This document shows positions 24,107-35,161 of a stretch of DNA of 64,000 nucleotides, in pieces. The notes beneath the pieces are model-generated. The model saw only the letters and a list, made by a program, of their open reading frames with translations, ran no database searches and had not been told where the DNA came from. The translations under genes and the position numbers were made by a program. Position 1 is the first letter of the stretch. Every line of letters begins with the position of its first letter. Origin of the DNA: Rhizopus sp. PT2906 (taxonomy: Eukaryota > Mucoromycota > Mucoromycetes > Mucorales > Rhizopodaceae); NCBI GenBank assembly GCA_025529335.1, contig JAMYHX010000287.1, positions 1 to 64,000 of the forward strand, written 5' to 3'.

Positions 24107-25375
24107 ATGGATTTTGAAAACAGCAAGGAACTTGGCTTATATATTGCTTATGGTGCTATGGTTACCATGGCTGCAGTGCCCATCTATTGGGGATCTGTCA
24201 GTTCTATTCGTAGTATGAAAAGACCTGCTAATGCACCTAAACGAAAGAAGACAGAATCTCCACTTGAAGATTCCGATGATGAAGATGAGTCGATCACTGA
24301 AAGTCTTTCTTCTGAAGATGCTTACATGTTTCCTATCATTGGCTCCGGTGTATTATTCTCAATGTATCTTGTATACAAATACGTGGATAAAAAGTATATC
24401 AACTATGTCTTGACTGCATACTTTTCAATTATGGGAAGTGCTGCAGTTACAAAGGCATCTTTGGATGTCTTTAGAAAGATTGTGCCTGTCTCTTGGTTAA
24501 AGCATGTTGCTAAATATAAAGTAACATTATCTAAACGATCTAAAAGTAAGTGTCATTATTTGTTACATTTAATTAAATACTCATATTGGTATACGCGTCT
24601 ACGTGCAGACATCTCCCGCTTTAGCTTTACGGTCATTCATTTCATCATGCTATTTTTTTCTATTGCATTGACCGTTTATTATGGTTTAACCAAGAACTGG
24701 ATTGCCTCCAACATCTTTGGTCTTTCGTTCTCTGTCAATGCTATTCAATTGCTATCACTCGACTCTTTCAAGACTGGCATGATCCTATTAAGCGGTCTCT
24801 TCTTTTATGATATCTTTTGGGTCTTTTACACTCCCGTCATGGTCTCTGTTGCCAAAAACTTTGATGCACCCATCAAACTCTTGTGGCCTAGACATATCAT
24901 TGAATACATTTACGGAAAGGCAACCTCTTTTGCCATGCTCGGATTAGGTGACATTGTGATCCCAGGTATCTTTGTTGCCCTGACCTTGCGTTACGATCGC
25001 CATATGTCATGGAAACGTAACCCTGTTGGTGAATTCAGATCGACTGATTTTCCTAAACCTTACTTCACTGCATGTTTTATTGCTTACATTCTCGGTTTAG
25101 TCACTACGACAGCAGTCATGCACATCTTTAATGCTGCTCAACCTGCACTTCTTTACCTTTCTCCTGCCTGTATTCTTTCTGTATTGATCACTGCTGCTAT
25201 TCGTGGTGAATTAAAGGAACTGTTCTCGTATACTGTCGAAGATGAAAAGAAGAAGGAAAAGGAGGATGAAAAGAAGAAAAAGAGACCTGAATCACAAATC
25301 ATTGAACAAATTGTTGAAGAAGAAGTAGTTGAAGAAAAGAAGGTTCAAGTAGAGGAAATTGAGTTAGAAGAGTAA
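24107..25375 (+). CDS. Signal peptide peptidase (presenilin-type intramembrane aspartyl protease)
   Basis: A polytopic ER protease that cleaves type II transmembrane substrates such as leftover signal peptides. It carries the catalytic YDIFWVF and GLGDIVIPG motifs with the two active-site aspartates, and the QPALLYL (PAL) motif. An intron at 24546-24608 removes 63 nt, leaving 401 residues. Because its length is a multiple of three and it lacks a stop, reading through would still give an open frame. The signature spacing and sequence are those of SPP rather than presenilin. The C-terminus is lysine/glutamate-rich and lacks a classic KKXX signal. The ATG at 24107 follows a pyrimidine-rich leader. 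Confidence 0.9.
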   Translation: MDFENSKELGLYIAYGAMVTMAAVPIYWGSVSSIRSMKRPANAPKRKKTESPLEDSDDEDESITESLSSEDAYMFPIIGSGVLFSMYLVYKYVDKKYINYVLTAYFSIMGSAAVTKASLDVFRKIVPVSWLKHVAKYKVTLSKRSKSKCHYLLHLIKYSYWYTRLRADISRFSFTVIHFIMLFFSIALTVYYGLTKNWIASNIFGLSFSVNAIQLLSLDSFKTGMILLSGLFFYDIFWVFYTPVMVSVAKNFDAPIKLLWPRHIIEYIYGKATSFAMLGLGDIVIPGIFVALTLRYDRHMSWKRNPVGEFRSTDFPKPYFTACFIAYILGLVTTTAVMHIFNAAQPALLYLSPACILSVLITAAIRGELKELFSYTVEDEKKKEKEDEKKKKRPESQIIEQIVEEEVVEEKKVQVEEIELEE

Positions 25376-25473
25376 AGAATTTGTGAAAGACAAGAGAATA
25401 ATAATAAACTTGTATGTAAATACCCCCTTTTTTCATTTTATTTCAAAAAGGAAATTTTCTTCTTTATACCCAT

Positions 25474-25816
25474 ATGCCGAGATTAGACAAGATGAGCTTT
25501 GAGGAACAAGTGTCCATTTCCAAAAAGATGTTTTATGGAGGGTTTGCTTTCTTGCCTTTCTTATGGCTTGTTAACTTTATGTACTTTTACAAGACAAGTC
25601 AATCATTGAATGCACCAAGTGAATTAAAGAAATGTAAATAATTATCTCATGTTCACATTCAATTGTTAATGTCTTTTAGACATTTATCTTTCATTAACAG
25701 GCTGTATTACTTGGTTTATTCTATTAACGACATGGTACGCTATATTTGTCAACAAGCGAGTGGCATGGTCAACAGATGTAGATGGTATCACAGTGGTTAT
25801 ACCCAAAGGAGTTTGA
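25474..25816 (+). CDS. Gamma-secretase subunit PEN-2
   Basis: A small membrane protein required, in animals, plants and amoebae, for presenilin maturation within gamma-secretase. The exons are 25474-25633 and 25680-25816, splitting a codon and giving 98 residues against about 101 in animals. The hallmark stretch YGGFAFLPFLWLVN (residues 21-34) is near-identical to other PEN-2 proteins. A second hydrophobic helix follows (ITWFILLTTWYAIFV) and then a short polar tail (VDGITVVIPKGV). It begins 98 nt after the SPP stop on the same strand. No presenilin, nicastrin or APH-1 gene lies in this window, so partners must be encoded elsewhere. Confidence 0.88.
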
Positions 25817-25919
25817 TATATGACATACAGCGCTTCCACTTACCGAATTATTTATTTATTTATTTTATAACAATAAAGTTTATTTAGACATAAATGAATG
25901 GGAAATAAATGTCTAAAAA

Positions 25920-26107
25920 ATGATATTGACGGGAGCAACATATAAAAGACTATATAAAGAGCTGTTCGATCATTTGCTATCTTCAAAAGAAGTATGTACG
26001 TTGACATCTTACCGATAATATCACTTGAGCCACAATTCGATGATATAAAGTATGCCAGGGCATTCAAGGATGAATATTTAAAAATCCACAAACAGATGGA
26101 CTGGAAG
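25920..26107 (+). pseudogene. Possible small gene 5' part, LYR-like, cut off by repeat
   Basis: Two in-phase segments with good splice sites (25920-25991 and 26051-26107) encode 43 residues, including YKRLYKELFDHLL and ARAFKDEYLKIHKQMDW. This helix-rich pattern is reminiscent of small mitochondrial LYR assembly factors. A third segment after about 26145 runs straight into the 193-bp repeat and stops there, so the 3' part may have been replaced. I am unsure it is a gene. Confidence 0.25.
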
Positions 26108-26268
26108 GTATGCTATGAAAAAGGGTTGATAGATATAAGAATTACAAAATGCTAAAGAGTGTTTTCAATGACGGTTGGGCACTCGATGGCAGATCCAGTG
26201 GCGTTGGCATCGTGTCAGAATCATCAGGATATTGCCACTGGCGCTTATGCAAGCATGCTTCTGTGTAT

Positions 26269-26461
26269 AAAATACACCAGAAGTTAGACTAATTCTACGT
26301 GCCCTATCTTCAGATACTACCTATGATGCCATCCAACAAAGTTTTGCAATGTGTAGCGTCAAGCTAAACATGACTTTGTTTCAAGAAGAAAGAGATAAAA
26401 AAAAAAGAAATGCTGTTATTGCTTTATTTTAATGTATGCTGTCAGTTTGATCAACTACGTG
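26269..26461 (+). repeat. 193-bp dispersed repeat, copy 2
   Basis: Same length and orientation as 9075-9267 with three visible substitutions, including an identical ten-A run. Flanking sequences differ immediately outside the repeat. Confidence 0.85.
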
Positions 26462-26672
26462 TAATTAGGATGACATCGTATTTTATATCAAAGAGAGTGA
26501 ATTGGACAGCCTTAGGTTAGATAGCGGCTTTGGTAGTGTAAAGTTGTAAAGCGACAACATAGGAAGCACCTATAGCATTAGCCACGTTGCCGTGGATTTT
26601 TTCATGCATGTAGTATTTCCCATAAAATAAAAGAAAGAAAAGAGTGAACAAGAGAATGTACAAATTATTTAT

Positions 26673-28059
26673 TTATTTCAATCCGTTACGTTTATAGGGC
26701 GCAAAGTCTTGTTCTGTAACAGGTACTGGTTCATCCGCACTTGCAATATTGCACTGATGGAATAACCTAAAATCATCATCTCTCAAACTACCCACAACTG
26801 AGTGAAGAACACCACGGTTATGAAAGATAACGAAATCACCATCCTTCCATTCATGAGCATAGACATTTTCAGGACTAATACCTGGTCTCTGAATTTTATA
26901 AAGGATCTCTCGGACTTTCTCCAAGTCACCAACCGGCTTTCCGTCAATAATTAAATCTTCCACGGCTGCAGGATGAACTTGCAAATGAATTTTGTTAGTC
27001 ACTGGATTCTTCCATAACTATTTTAATAGTTAGCTTTCCTCCCTTTAAACAACTGTTTATATTTTACCATTGGGTATATTTTTATATCCTTTTCATCAAT
27101 TGGAGGCAATTCTTCCTTTGAAAGCTCTTTTCCTTCTGATACCATGCCTAGACCTGTGGAATGGGCTTTTGCTTTTGAAATCCAAACATAAGGATGTGCT
27201 GCATATTTCACCTGAGTTTTAAATGCGAGCTCTTTCATCTCAGGAGGCAGAATCTCGAACGCTTTTTGTCCAGAAATGACTACCGGGAGTAATCAATGAA
27301 GGTATTACGATGACGTATATGTTTACTTACAGGCTGTGGTGCCTAGCTGAACTTCTAGTTCATCACCTGTTCCATCATCATATCGAACAATTTCCCTTCT
27401 TGAACTCTATAAATAGATTAGTTTGAGGCATCACATCATAACAACAACTTACAGGATTTTTAATACCAAACAAGGTTGTTACTTTGGGAGGATTTAGCTT
27501 ATAAAGAGCGGCATCCATATGCCAACGGTAAAACCGAGTATAGCCAGCATCCATTTGTTCCTTTGTTAGAGGTGTCTTGTGGAAAACGGTATGACTAGGA
27601 TGGAACAGTTTTTTTTCATCAATACCACAATGATTTCGAACTATACCATTTCCCAACAGCTGCACCTGAGGCTGTACTGGTAAAGGAGATATATCTCTTG
27701 CAATAACAGATTCGGAAGCACGATACATGCCACCGTGGCCATACATGTCGATATTTTGTGGGTCGAAGCGTTTGGTTAGCTCATACTGAGTATGAGGAGT
27801 AACATGGCCTTGGTTTCTTACAACAATGACTTGGTATGTATAGACTGCTTCGTATAATTTATCAAAGTCTTCAGCTAAAGGAAAAAAAAACAATCTGTAA
27901 GCGCAGCCCTTTCTCTCTTTCTTTTTCTCTCTTTTGCATTTTGTAAATATAAAGACACATACGTGTTATCTTTTCAAGGTCAAGGTCATTTATGATTGCA
28001 CCAAAGTCAACACCCGATTGTTTAGCTGAAGGTACTATAGGTTCAATAGTAAAGGTCAT
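26673..28059 (-). CDS. TauD/TfdA-family Fe(II)/2-oxoglutarate dioxygenase
   Basis: A cytosolic iron- and 2-oxoglutarate-dependent oxygenase. Fungal relatives act on sulfonates such as taurine or on aryloxy acids, but the substrate here is unknown. Five exons (28059-27963, 27874-27453, 27406-27331, 27279-27068, 27017-26673) give 383 residues. The iron ligands are visible as the HxD of RWHMDAALY and the distal histidine in HNRGVLHSV. An arginine shortly after, in the LRDDDFRLFHQ segment, should bind 2-oxoglutarate. The N-terminal VDFGAIINDLDL matches the TauD start. Gene spacing suggests no operon-like link. Confidence 0.85.
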
Positions 28060-29351
28060 TTTGTTAATAAAATGCAGTTGAATGATCGAGGGAAAAAAGA
28101 AGATTGTTTATGCTGTAAGGGGCTGCTTAAATGGGCTAGTCTGAGTTTATATATGATAACGTGAAAATCCAATTATGGATAATATATACTGAGTACATTG
28201 AGAGAAAGCCCAGCCAATGAACTGTTTATAGGAACTATATTGGCAGTACTTGCTATAATCAATGCTCTGCATCATTGTATAATCAACAAGACAAGTGAGC
28301 ATAACGCGAGTGTTTATAAAAACTATCTTTAGTAAAAGATAAAAAAGAAAGATGAGCAAGAATTTGTCGCATTGTATTGAGATACAATAAGTGACTTCAA
28401 ATATGAAAAAAGGACAAGAGAGGGACAAGTCGATGATAAGCCTAATTAGATTGCGCAAAAGATAAATGATAAGGGAGTGTAACCTGCTGGGATTTGGGGT
28501 GAGCAAAAAAAAAAAAAAAAAAAAAAAAAAAGAAATTACTATCTACGGTACACATAAACATCATAAACTCAAGTAATCTCCCATATTTAATATGCATGCG
28601 CAATCAGTATGGTTACCTCTGCCCATTTGACCTTTTGTTGCATGACAACAATTTTCTATTTAAGCAAACTCTTCTCTTGTCATCGAAATATGGTTGTACA
28701 GTGTTTATAAGTTTTGGTTCAAGTGAGCACAATGATAGTGTTCGTCATAGGATACTTGGATTTACGCAATCCGTAGCAAATTAAGACTTGTAAAATATCA
28801 TATTTCAAACGGGAAGGGGAGGGTAAGGTCGGTATCAATGTAAGGAACATAAATCTCAGGTACATGTACAACTCTTAAAAGAAAGGGAAAAAAAAGAAGG
28901 ATATCAATTAATATAGAAAGCATACAGGGTTGACCATGTGAAGTTTAATAATTTAAGCCTATGATATCGTATCAATATATATATAACCACCGCTTAAAAA
29001 CTCTATCTGTGTTTGTGTAATTTATGTTGATCTGTCCGTTCACATCCGTTATCAACCCTATTTATTTATATATCACGTCGTCTATGCATTTCGCTAGTCT
29101 TACTCTCTTGTCATCCTTGGATATTGTCATGAAAATATGAAAGAGGCAACAAAAGATAAAGAAGGGTCAATGTATAAACAGTGGCAAGTAAAATCAACGT
29201 ATTGAAGACATTGAACTAAGGATCTACTCTATCTCATTGGTAACACAAACGGGATATTCAGCTCGCCATTTAAGCGGATCATTTCACCATTTATAAGATT
29301 AATCACACTTTGTCCTGTATTTTTTATCCTTTTTTCTTTTTTATTCTTCAT
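28060..29351. promoter_or_regulatory. Long divergent intergenic region upstream of the GATA factor
   Basis: The region lies between the divergent dioxygenase and GATA genes. It contains a 27-nt A run at 28505-28531 and no convincing gene. Its length suggests an extended regulatory region or leader for the transcription factor. Confidence 0.4.
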
Positions 29352-30239
29352 ATGCAGCATACATTCTATACAATCAACTCAACCCCATTCTCATACACAC
29401 AAGAAATTCCATACTGGAATTGTGATGATCTATTCTTGGACACTAAAGCAAGCACAAGCTATTATTCTTTAACTAATACCGCTGCTACTGTAACTACTGA
29501 TGATCCACATCAGCTTCCTGTTCTATTTACATCATTTAATTCAATCAACTATATGCACGATGATTTGTTTCTCGATAACTTCCAACCACAAATAACGCCT
29601 TTTCATGATGACGCTCTTGACCTCTTTCAAGCACCTCTTCCCTTAATCAACACACCACCCTCAAACCTACCGCCTGAATGCTTTGTGCAAAAGACATCAG
29701 TGGATGATCATCCTGAAGAACAGATATGCTCACCCTCTACTCTCATAAAGAATAATGAACATATGTCCTTACAATGTACATCCTATGGTGAGAGCGATGA
29801 AGAATATGGCACGAAAAGAAAGGCAAGAAGCACACAAAAGGCAATAAAAAGAAAGAGACGCAATTCTTCTTTACCCACGCTATCCAAACATCAAATCAAC
29901 TCAACACGATGCTCAAACTGTAATACGGGCAACACACCTCTATGGCGAAGAAATCCTCAAGGTTTACCCCTATGCAATGCATGTGGGTTATTTTACAAAC
30001 TACACGGCACTGTGCGGCCACTGAGCCTAAAAACAGACGTGATAAAGAAACGTAATCGCAATGGACCAAAAGATGAGAAAAGCAAATCAAAGCGTACGAC
30101 AAGGACTCGTCAATGTAACATCAAATATCAAGATGATTCCTCTTCGTGCTCTGAGTTGGACTCTTTTGAGGAATATTCACCAAAAATGACGAAAGACAAC
30201 CATTATGAAATGCAATTGGATAATATGAATTACTTTTAG
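29352..30239 (+). CDS. GATA-type zinc-finger transcription factor
   Basis: A DNA-binding regulator recognising HGATAR sites. In fungi this class controls nitrogen use, light responses or siderophore synthesis. The single-exon gene gives 295 residues. One class IV zinc finger lies at about residues 196-220 ([18 protein letters not shown], then LCNACG), with the 17-residue loop typical of AreA and animal GATA factors rather than the 18-residue loop of White-collar proteins. A basic tail follows ([17 protein letters not shown]). The N-terminal half is Asn/Thr/Pro-rich, as expected for an activation region. The specific pathway cannot be assigned. Confidence 0.88.
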   Translation: MQHTFYTINSTPFSYTQEIPYWNCDDLFLDTKASTSYYSLTNTAATVTTDDPHQLPVLFTSFNSINYMHDDLFLDNFQPQITPFHDDALDLFQAPLPLINTPPSNLPPECFVQKTSVDDHPEEQICSPSTLIKNNEHMSLQCTSYGESDEEYGTKRKARSTQKAIKRKRRNSSLPTLSKHQINSTRCSNCNTGNTPLWRRNPQGLPLCNACGLFYKLHGTVRPLSLKTDVIKKRNRNGPKDEKSKSKRTTRTRQCNIKYQDDSSSCSELDSFEEYSPKMTKDNHYEMQLDNMNYF

Positions 30240-30323
30240 TTTTGTATCAATATGTGTTCTTTTTTATTTATTTTGTGTATAAATTAAAACCTGCTCTTTC
30301 CCTTTTTTGCTCGAATTTTATAT

Positions 30324-32194
30324 TTAAGGAAATCCACAGAAAATCGAGTTATTGTTCTCTTTACAAACCGTGACTACCGGACAGTTACGCACGACCCAGT
30401 AACCATTAGTACATTGGCCATAGCTTGATTCCCCACTACATTTAAGGGCTCCATTTTCTAAACATGATTCTCCATGTCGAATCTCATTAGGTCTACTTGT
30501 CGTCATATCGACCGTATTCGTTTCTGGTGAGGTAGTTTCTACTGGTGATACAGTAGTAGTCATCACGACGGCAGTGGTAGCAGGCGATTGTGACACAGTG
30601 TTCATGGTTGCTATGGTAGTGCTCTCAGGTGCCAATACTGTTTCTAATGTATTATTGCTACTATTGGTAATAACATCCTTATTTAATAGTGCAATTCCTT
30701 GTTTTATACATGTACGTTTACCTATGAATCAATTGCGCTATGCCATGTGCATAACTGGGTAAAACATCCATCGTGTTACCATAGGCTTGGGATACGTCCC
30801 ACACCATAATTCCACCAAATGTCATCAACTGCTGCAGAGGTTTGATCGTGCTCACAAGCTGTTCATATGGTACGTAGCCTCTTCCTGCTGCTGAAGGGCT
30901 TCCAGGGATACCAACAAAGAGACGAACATCTTTGTTTATCGACTTTGTTCTTGCCCATTCGTCCCAAGTGTTGTAGTTGAATTGAGGACCATTGATGACA
31001 TTACAATACTAAACACTTTTAATATCAGCCCAACCTATTTCGGTTTGTCACTTACATTATTGTAAAATTGAATCCTAATAGATGACATAAGTATAGAAAA
31101 AAAAAAAAAAAAACAAAAAAAAACAAAACGTGAGCCTGTATAGCTTACATGACAAAATCGAACCATGCGTTGTCCAAGGCCTCGCCTAGATAATAATCTG
31201 GATAGGGACATTGAGGCGCGCCAGCAATGAAATATTGCTTTGATGCGTCTTTACCTAAAGGAATCAATTGAGCATTTCTTTTAAAGGTGACACTATTTTT
31301 TGTTAGAATGTTTACTGTAATGTTCACGCATTCGATTGATGAATGCAGGATAACCTGCCTTGGCTCCATTTTCTATGTCAAGGTCGAATCCATCTACAAC
31401 CGCATTACCAAAAGGTCTGTGTTCATTTTGGCCTGCGCCAAACGTATTCCAAAGTTCGTCAGCAAAACTCTGGCCGCTTTCAATTGAGTCTAGGCCATAC
31501 TCAGGAGTAGCGCCACCCAAGGAAAGAAGTATCTTTTTGCCTTTCTCCTGACAATACTTTATATCTTTAGCGATACTTTTGTTAGTTTTATACAACATAT
31601 GAACGTCCACTCTCTTACCGTTCTCCATTTGAGGACAATTTAGTAATTCCGTGCCTAGAATACACATATATGAGTATATTTACAGTCAAGATATCTCTTT
31701 TTTTTTTATTTATTACCTGGAAAGAAACCTGCACAATCTTTACCACTATTGGCAATATCAAAAGATGTCAATCTGCCCTCACCTTGAAGACATATGCATG
31801 AGTTAGAAACCATGTTATGAAAGAGGTTTAATAAAAAACATACCAAATTTATGTAAGAAGGAGATAACCATCATATCTAATTCTTCTCTATCGCAATACT
31901 CTGCTAAAGGCTATTGTATACATTTTAATAAATTACAATATATATAATTCATATCAAAAGAAAAGAAAAACCTTCTGCCATAATGTATGGTCTGGATCAT
32001 TACCGGCCACACTAGCTGAATTTTGACCCCTAAGATTACATTTGTTATCACAATGTTTGACAGTTGAATATAAACATCACAAACCAATAATGGATAACAT
32101 TATTATGAGATTTAGGATCAAATTCACAAGCAACTCTTTTTAATAAAACAAGAGAAGCTGTAAAGGTGACAATAGCAAATTGAAAACTCTTCAT
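30324..32194 (-). CDS. Class III chitinase, GH18 with C-terminal CBM19
   Basis: A secreted endochitinase of the yeast Cts1 type, acting on cell-wall chitin during growth and separation. Nine exons (32194-32085, 32029-31972, 31910-31844, 31782-31717, 31654-31316, 31254-31149, 31074-31056, 31008-30722, 30660-30324) give 462 residues. It has a signal peptide (MKSFQFAIVTFTASLVLL), YWGQNSAS at the start of the barrel, LLSLGGATPEYG, and the catalytic DGFDLDIENG. APQCPYPD and GGIMVWD complete the barrel. A Thr/Ser-rich linker leads to a cysteine-rich CBM19 (about residues 410-462). Exon 7 is only 19 nt. Confidence 0.9.
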
Positions 32195-32297
32195 ATTTTT
32201 GCTCAAGGAAAAAGGAATGAAGGGCAAAAAAAACAATCGATCTCGTTCCTTTTGTTTTTACTGCAATTGACAAATGAACCAGCTATTCATCTATGTG

Positions 32298-32308
32298 ATT
32301 CTATATAT
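32298..32308 (-). promoter_or_regulatory. Possible TATA element of the chitinase gene
   Basis: A TATATATAG-type run lies on the minus strand about 105 nt before the chitinase start codon. Confidence 0.3.
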
Positions 32309-32362
32309 ACATATACACATTGACAACATTTTCTTTATTTCAATCCTTTTTTTATATATAAA

Positions 32363-32627
32363 TTAGGCTTCAGTCTTGCGAGGACGAGTGTTGCGACGAG
32401 GAGCAACGGGAGCAACAGGAGTAGTAACCTTAACACCAGGAAGGTTTTCAAAGTTGATGGCCTTAAGCAAAGACTATAGACAGAAAATGTAAAAGTTAGA
32501 GTTCATGTGCTTTTGCGTGAGAGATCTTGACACCTCAAAAAAAAAAGGCATTTTTTTTTGTTCAGTATGGCCATCAAAAGATCTCCACCCGACACACGAA
32601 CTTTTTTAAAAGTTTTATCTCATTTCT

Positions 32628-32658
<31 letters not shown>

Positions 32659-33168
32659 GCCCCCCTTCATCCAATAATGCTTGTTCTGCGCCTTCCTAAA
32701 AAGAGAGAGAAAGAGAGGAAATGATAATAATAAAACAAGCAAAAAAGGTCCGAGCGGTTTCCATACGATCGAGGAGTCAATGTATATAAGAAAAAGTCTT
32801 ACCTCAGTTTCAGGATCAATTTCAATAGCAGAGGTATCCAAGGCAGAGAATTCAGGAACAAAGTTGTCACGACGTTCACGTTCTTCTTCTTGCAACTTGA
32901 AGGAGATACCACGAACAGGGCCGCGAGAGATACGCTTCATCAAGTGGGTGGTGAAGCCGGCAATCTTGTTACGAAGACGCTTGGATTGGACAATGGTCAC
33001 TTCATCGAGGATTCTCTTGTTGACTTGGAAGTCGAGAGTGAGACGAGGGTAGTACTTTTCGATGATGACACGAGAAGCCTTCTTGACAGTCTTGGTTCTA
33101 ACGCGACCCTATAATCCATCTGTTTATTCATCCATCTATCCATCCATCCATCTATGCTCACTTACCAT
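32363..33168 (-). CDS. RPS17: 40S ribosomal protein S17 (eS17)
   Basis: A structural protein of the small ribosomal subunit. The exons are 33168-33166, 33108-32803 and 32473-32363 (139 residues). The first coding exon is just the ATG, followed by GT, and the second begins [13 protein letters not shown], which matches eS17 exactly in style. The central segment [20 protein letters not shown] is the family core. The second intron is 329 nt, unusually long for this genome, and contains a CT repeat at about 32630-32653. It is divergent from the JmjC gene, 167 nt away. Confidence 0.93.
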
Positions 33169-33335
33169 ATTGAATAAATGTATAAAGAATAAGAGAGAAA
33201 CTATAAAAGACTGAGGATGGAGATGACTTTGTGTGTGTGTGTCTCTTCGTGGCTTGTTCCGCTCATTTTCTCTTTCTTTTCTGGTTCGAGAGGGGAGTTT
33301 TATTTATCCTTTTGTCCGATCTTTTTTTTTTGGAT

Positions 33336-34654
33336 ATGTCTGTGCTGAAAGATATTGAGAGTGTATTGACTGACTATGTGAAAGAGTATCAAGGTATATA
33401 TATATATAAAGTAAATAAGGAAATATTATAATAACAATCTATAAGACATCAATGGGACTTTTGTTCACATATACGATAATCCACCTACTCCTCTTGAATT
33501 TTTGAGAACAAGTGTACATCCAAACAGACCTGCCATTATCAAAGGTATATACATATATATAGTTTATGATACCATATATCAACATGAAATAGGAGCCTTT
33601 GATCACTGGCCTGCACGCCATGGTTGGACAAATGAATATCTAAGATCAAAAGTAGGCAAATCAGTTGTAACAGTAGCAGGTAAAAACTTTGAATATTAAA
33701 AATGCATAAAAATAATCTTTATATGCTAGTGACACCGAATGGGTATTTTTTAAAAACATTGGTAAACACGAGTGATTCATACAGATAATTAGATATGCAG
33801 ATGCTGTTACTTATGATCCTCTGACTAAAAATGAGTATTTTGTGATGCCGTATGAGCAAAAAATGACATTCAATTCATTTTTGGACATAGTCGAAGGTAG
33901 AACACCATCAGATAATGCAAACTATATCTCTCTGCAGAATGGAAGTCTATCACTAGAATATAGCGCACTCGAAGAGGACGTGGATCCAGACATTGCCTGG
34001 TGTAGTGAAGCACTAGGCAAACAACCAGATGCCGTCAATTTTTGGTTTGGCGATGACAAAAGTATTACTTCTCTACATAAGGATCCATATGAAAACTGTT
34101 ATGCTGTTGTCCGTGGACAAAAGACATTTATTCTCTTTCCACCTGCAGAACATTATTGCATGCATGGTATGATCTATATAATCTCATAGTCTATCTGTGT
34201 GTTGACTGCTGTAATAGAATCCGTATATCAAAGTGCTGTTTATGAACCAAATAAGAACACAGGAAAGCTCGAGATAAAGCCACTTGAGTCAACTACACCT
34301 TGGATACCTGTCAATCCCCTTTGTCCTGATTTTAATCGCTTCCCTAGATTTCGCAACGCACAACCAATCAAGGTCACCGTGAATGAAGGAGGGTTACTTT
34401 ATTTACCAGGTAAATTGATGCCCCCCTAATGCTAAATAATTTTATCTAAAGTATGTAAAGCATTATGGTTCCATCAAGTCATGCAGAGCGGTGAACAAGG
34501 CGTTATTGCCATTAATTACTGGTACGACATGGACTATTCCAACATTTTATTCCCCACAACAAATTTGTTTAGAAAACTGTTGACAGGTGTCATCGAAGGT
34601 CATCGTGATTTATTGAATCAAGACGAGGAAAACAATGGAGAATTAAAGTTCTAA
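33336..34654 (+). CDS. JmjC-domain protein, JMJD7-like lysyl hydroxylase
   Basis: An Fe(II)/2-oxoglutarate oxygenase. Human JMJD7 hydroxylates lysine in TRAF-family GTPases. Seven exons (33336-33393, 33446-33544, 33593-33679, 33730-33742, 33793-34166, 34218-34409, 34461-34654) give 338 residues. RPAIIKGAFDHWPA matches the entry to cupin-like JmjC proteins. The iron ligands are in SLHKDPYEN (HxD) and the distal histidine is in ALWFHQV. Exon 4 is 13 nt, encoding VTPNG across the junctions. The last codons overlap the convergent GNAT gene. Substrate identity is inferred only from the family. Confidence 0.87.
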
Positions 34655-35161
34655 AATACAATCTATCCAGGGCTCGGGTCCATGCACAACTTTGCTCACA
34701 CCCAGTTTCCTAAACCCTACGTTTTCATAAAAGGCTACCAAACCAGGTCTGCTCAAGATAGCGATGCGGTTATATTTCTTTGATGAGTTAGTTTCATTTA
34801 CTTGCTTCAGTCGTTGAATCCAGGCCCTGAGCAGCTCTGTGGCAATACCTTGCTTACGAGCATGAGGCGCAACACAGACACTATGTAAACAGATAGTTTT
34901 TCCTTCAGGTTCATGAGTGCTCATAGACTCTTCTGTCACCAAGTCAGCAGTAGTAAGTGTAGAACAGAGGAATCCAACCACTTGGTCATTGTCTGCATTG
35001 CGAGAGACCATAAATAGCTCAGGCCCGGACTGTGAAGCGTAACCTATACGTGCCTTGAGCTGTTCTCGAGAGGCTGCTTCGTCTGGGTGGTAGGACCTTG
35101 TTTCATAGTCACTGACAGTATCCAAGTCAGCAAGTGTGGCAGGTGTGTGAGCGAGTTTCAT
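34643..35161 (-). CDS. GNAT-family N-acetyltransferase (AANAT-like)
   Basis: A single-exon, 172-residue acetyl-CoA-dependent acetyltransferase resembling non-vertebrate arylalkylamine N-acetyltransferases. The acetyl-CoA loop is VAPHARKQGIATELL (about residues 98-112). The C-terminal GPEPWIDCILEL carries the aromatic region typical of the group, and FYENVGFRKLG is motif B. The ATG at 35161 aligns with the usual family start; an in-frame ATG at 35218 would add 19 hydrophobic residues. Its stop codon and last codons overlap the 3' coding end of the convergent JmjC gene by 12 nt. The acceptor (arylalkylamine, polyamine or peptide) is not known. Confidence 0.82.
   Translation of the reverse strand: MKLAHTPATLADLDTVSDYETRSYHPDEAASREQLKARIGYASQSGPELFMVSRNADNDQVVGFLCSTLTTADLVTEESMSTHEPEGKTICLHSVCVAPHARKQGIATELLRAWIQRLKQVNETNSSKKYNRIAILSRPGLVAFYENVGFRKLGVSKVVHGPEPWIDCILEL

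Larger units (their letters stand above)
25817..26672. other. Intergenic region with repeat copy
   Basis: It holds a possible small split gene at 25920-26107 and the second copy of the 193-bp repeat. The remainder shows no recognisable gene. Confidence 0.5.

Noticed and set aside
24107..25375. Presenilin instead of signal peptide peptidase
   Set aside because: The YDIFWVF, GLGDIVIPG and QPALLYL motifs and the lack of a large loop before the second aspartate fit SPP. Presenilin must be elsewhere if PEN-2 is functional.
31085..31135. A-rich run within the chitinase gene as a retroposed poly(A) tail
   Set aside because: It lies inside a 74-nt intron with good splice sites and has no target-site duplication.
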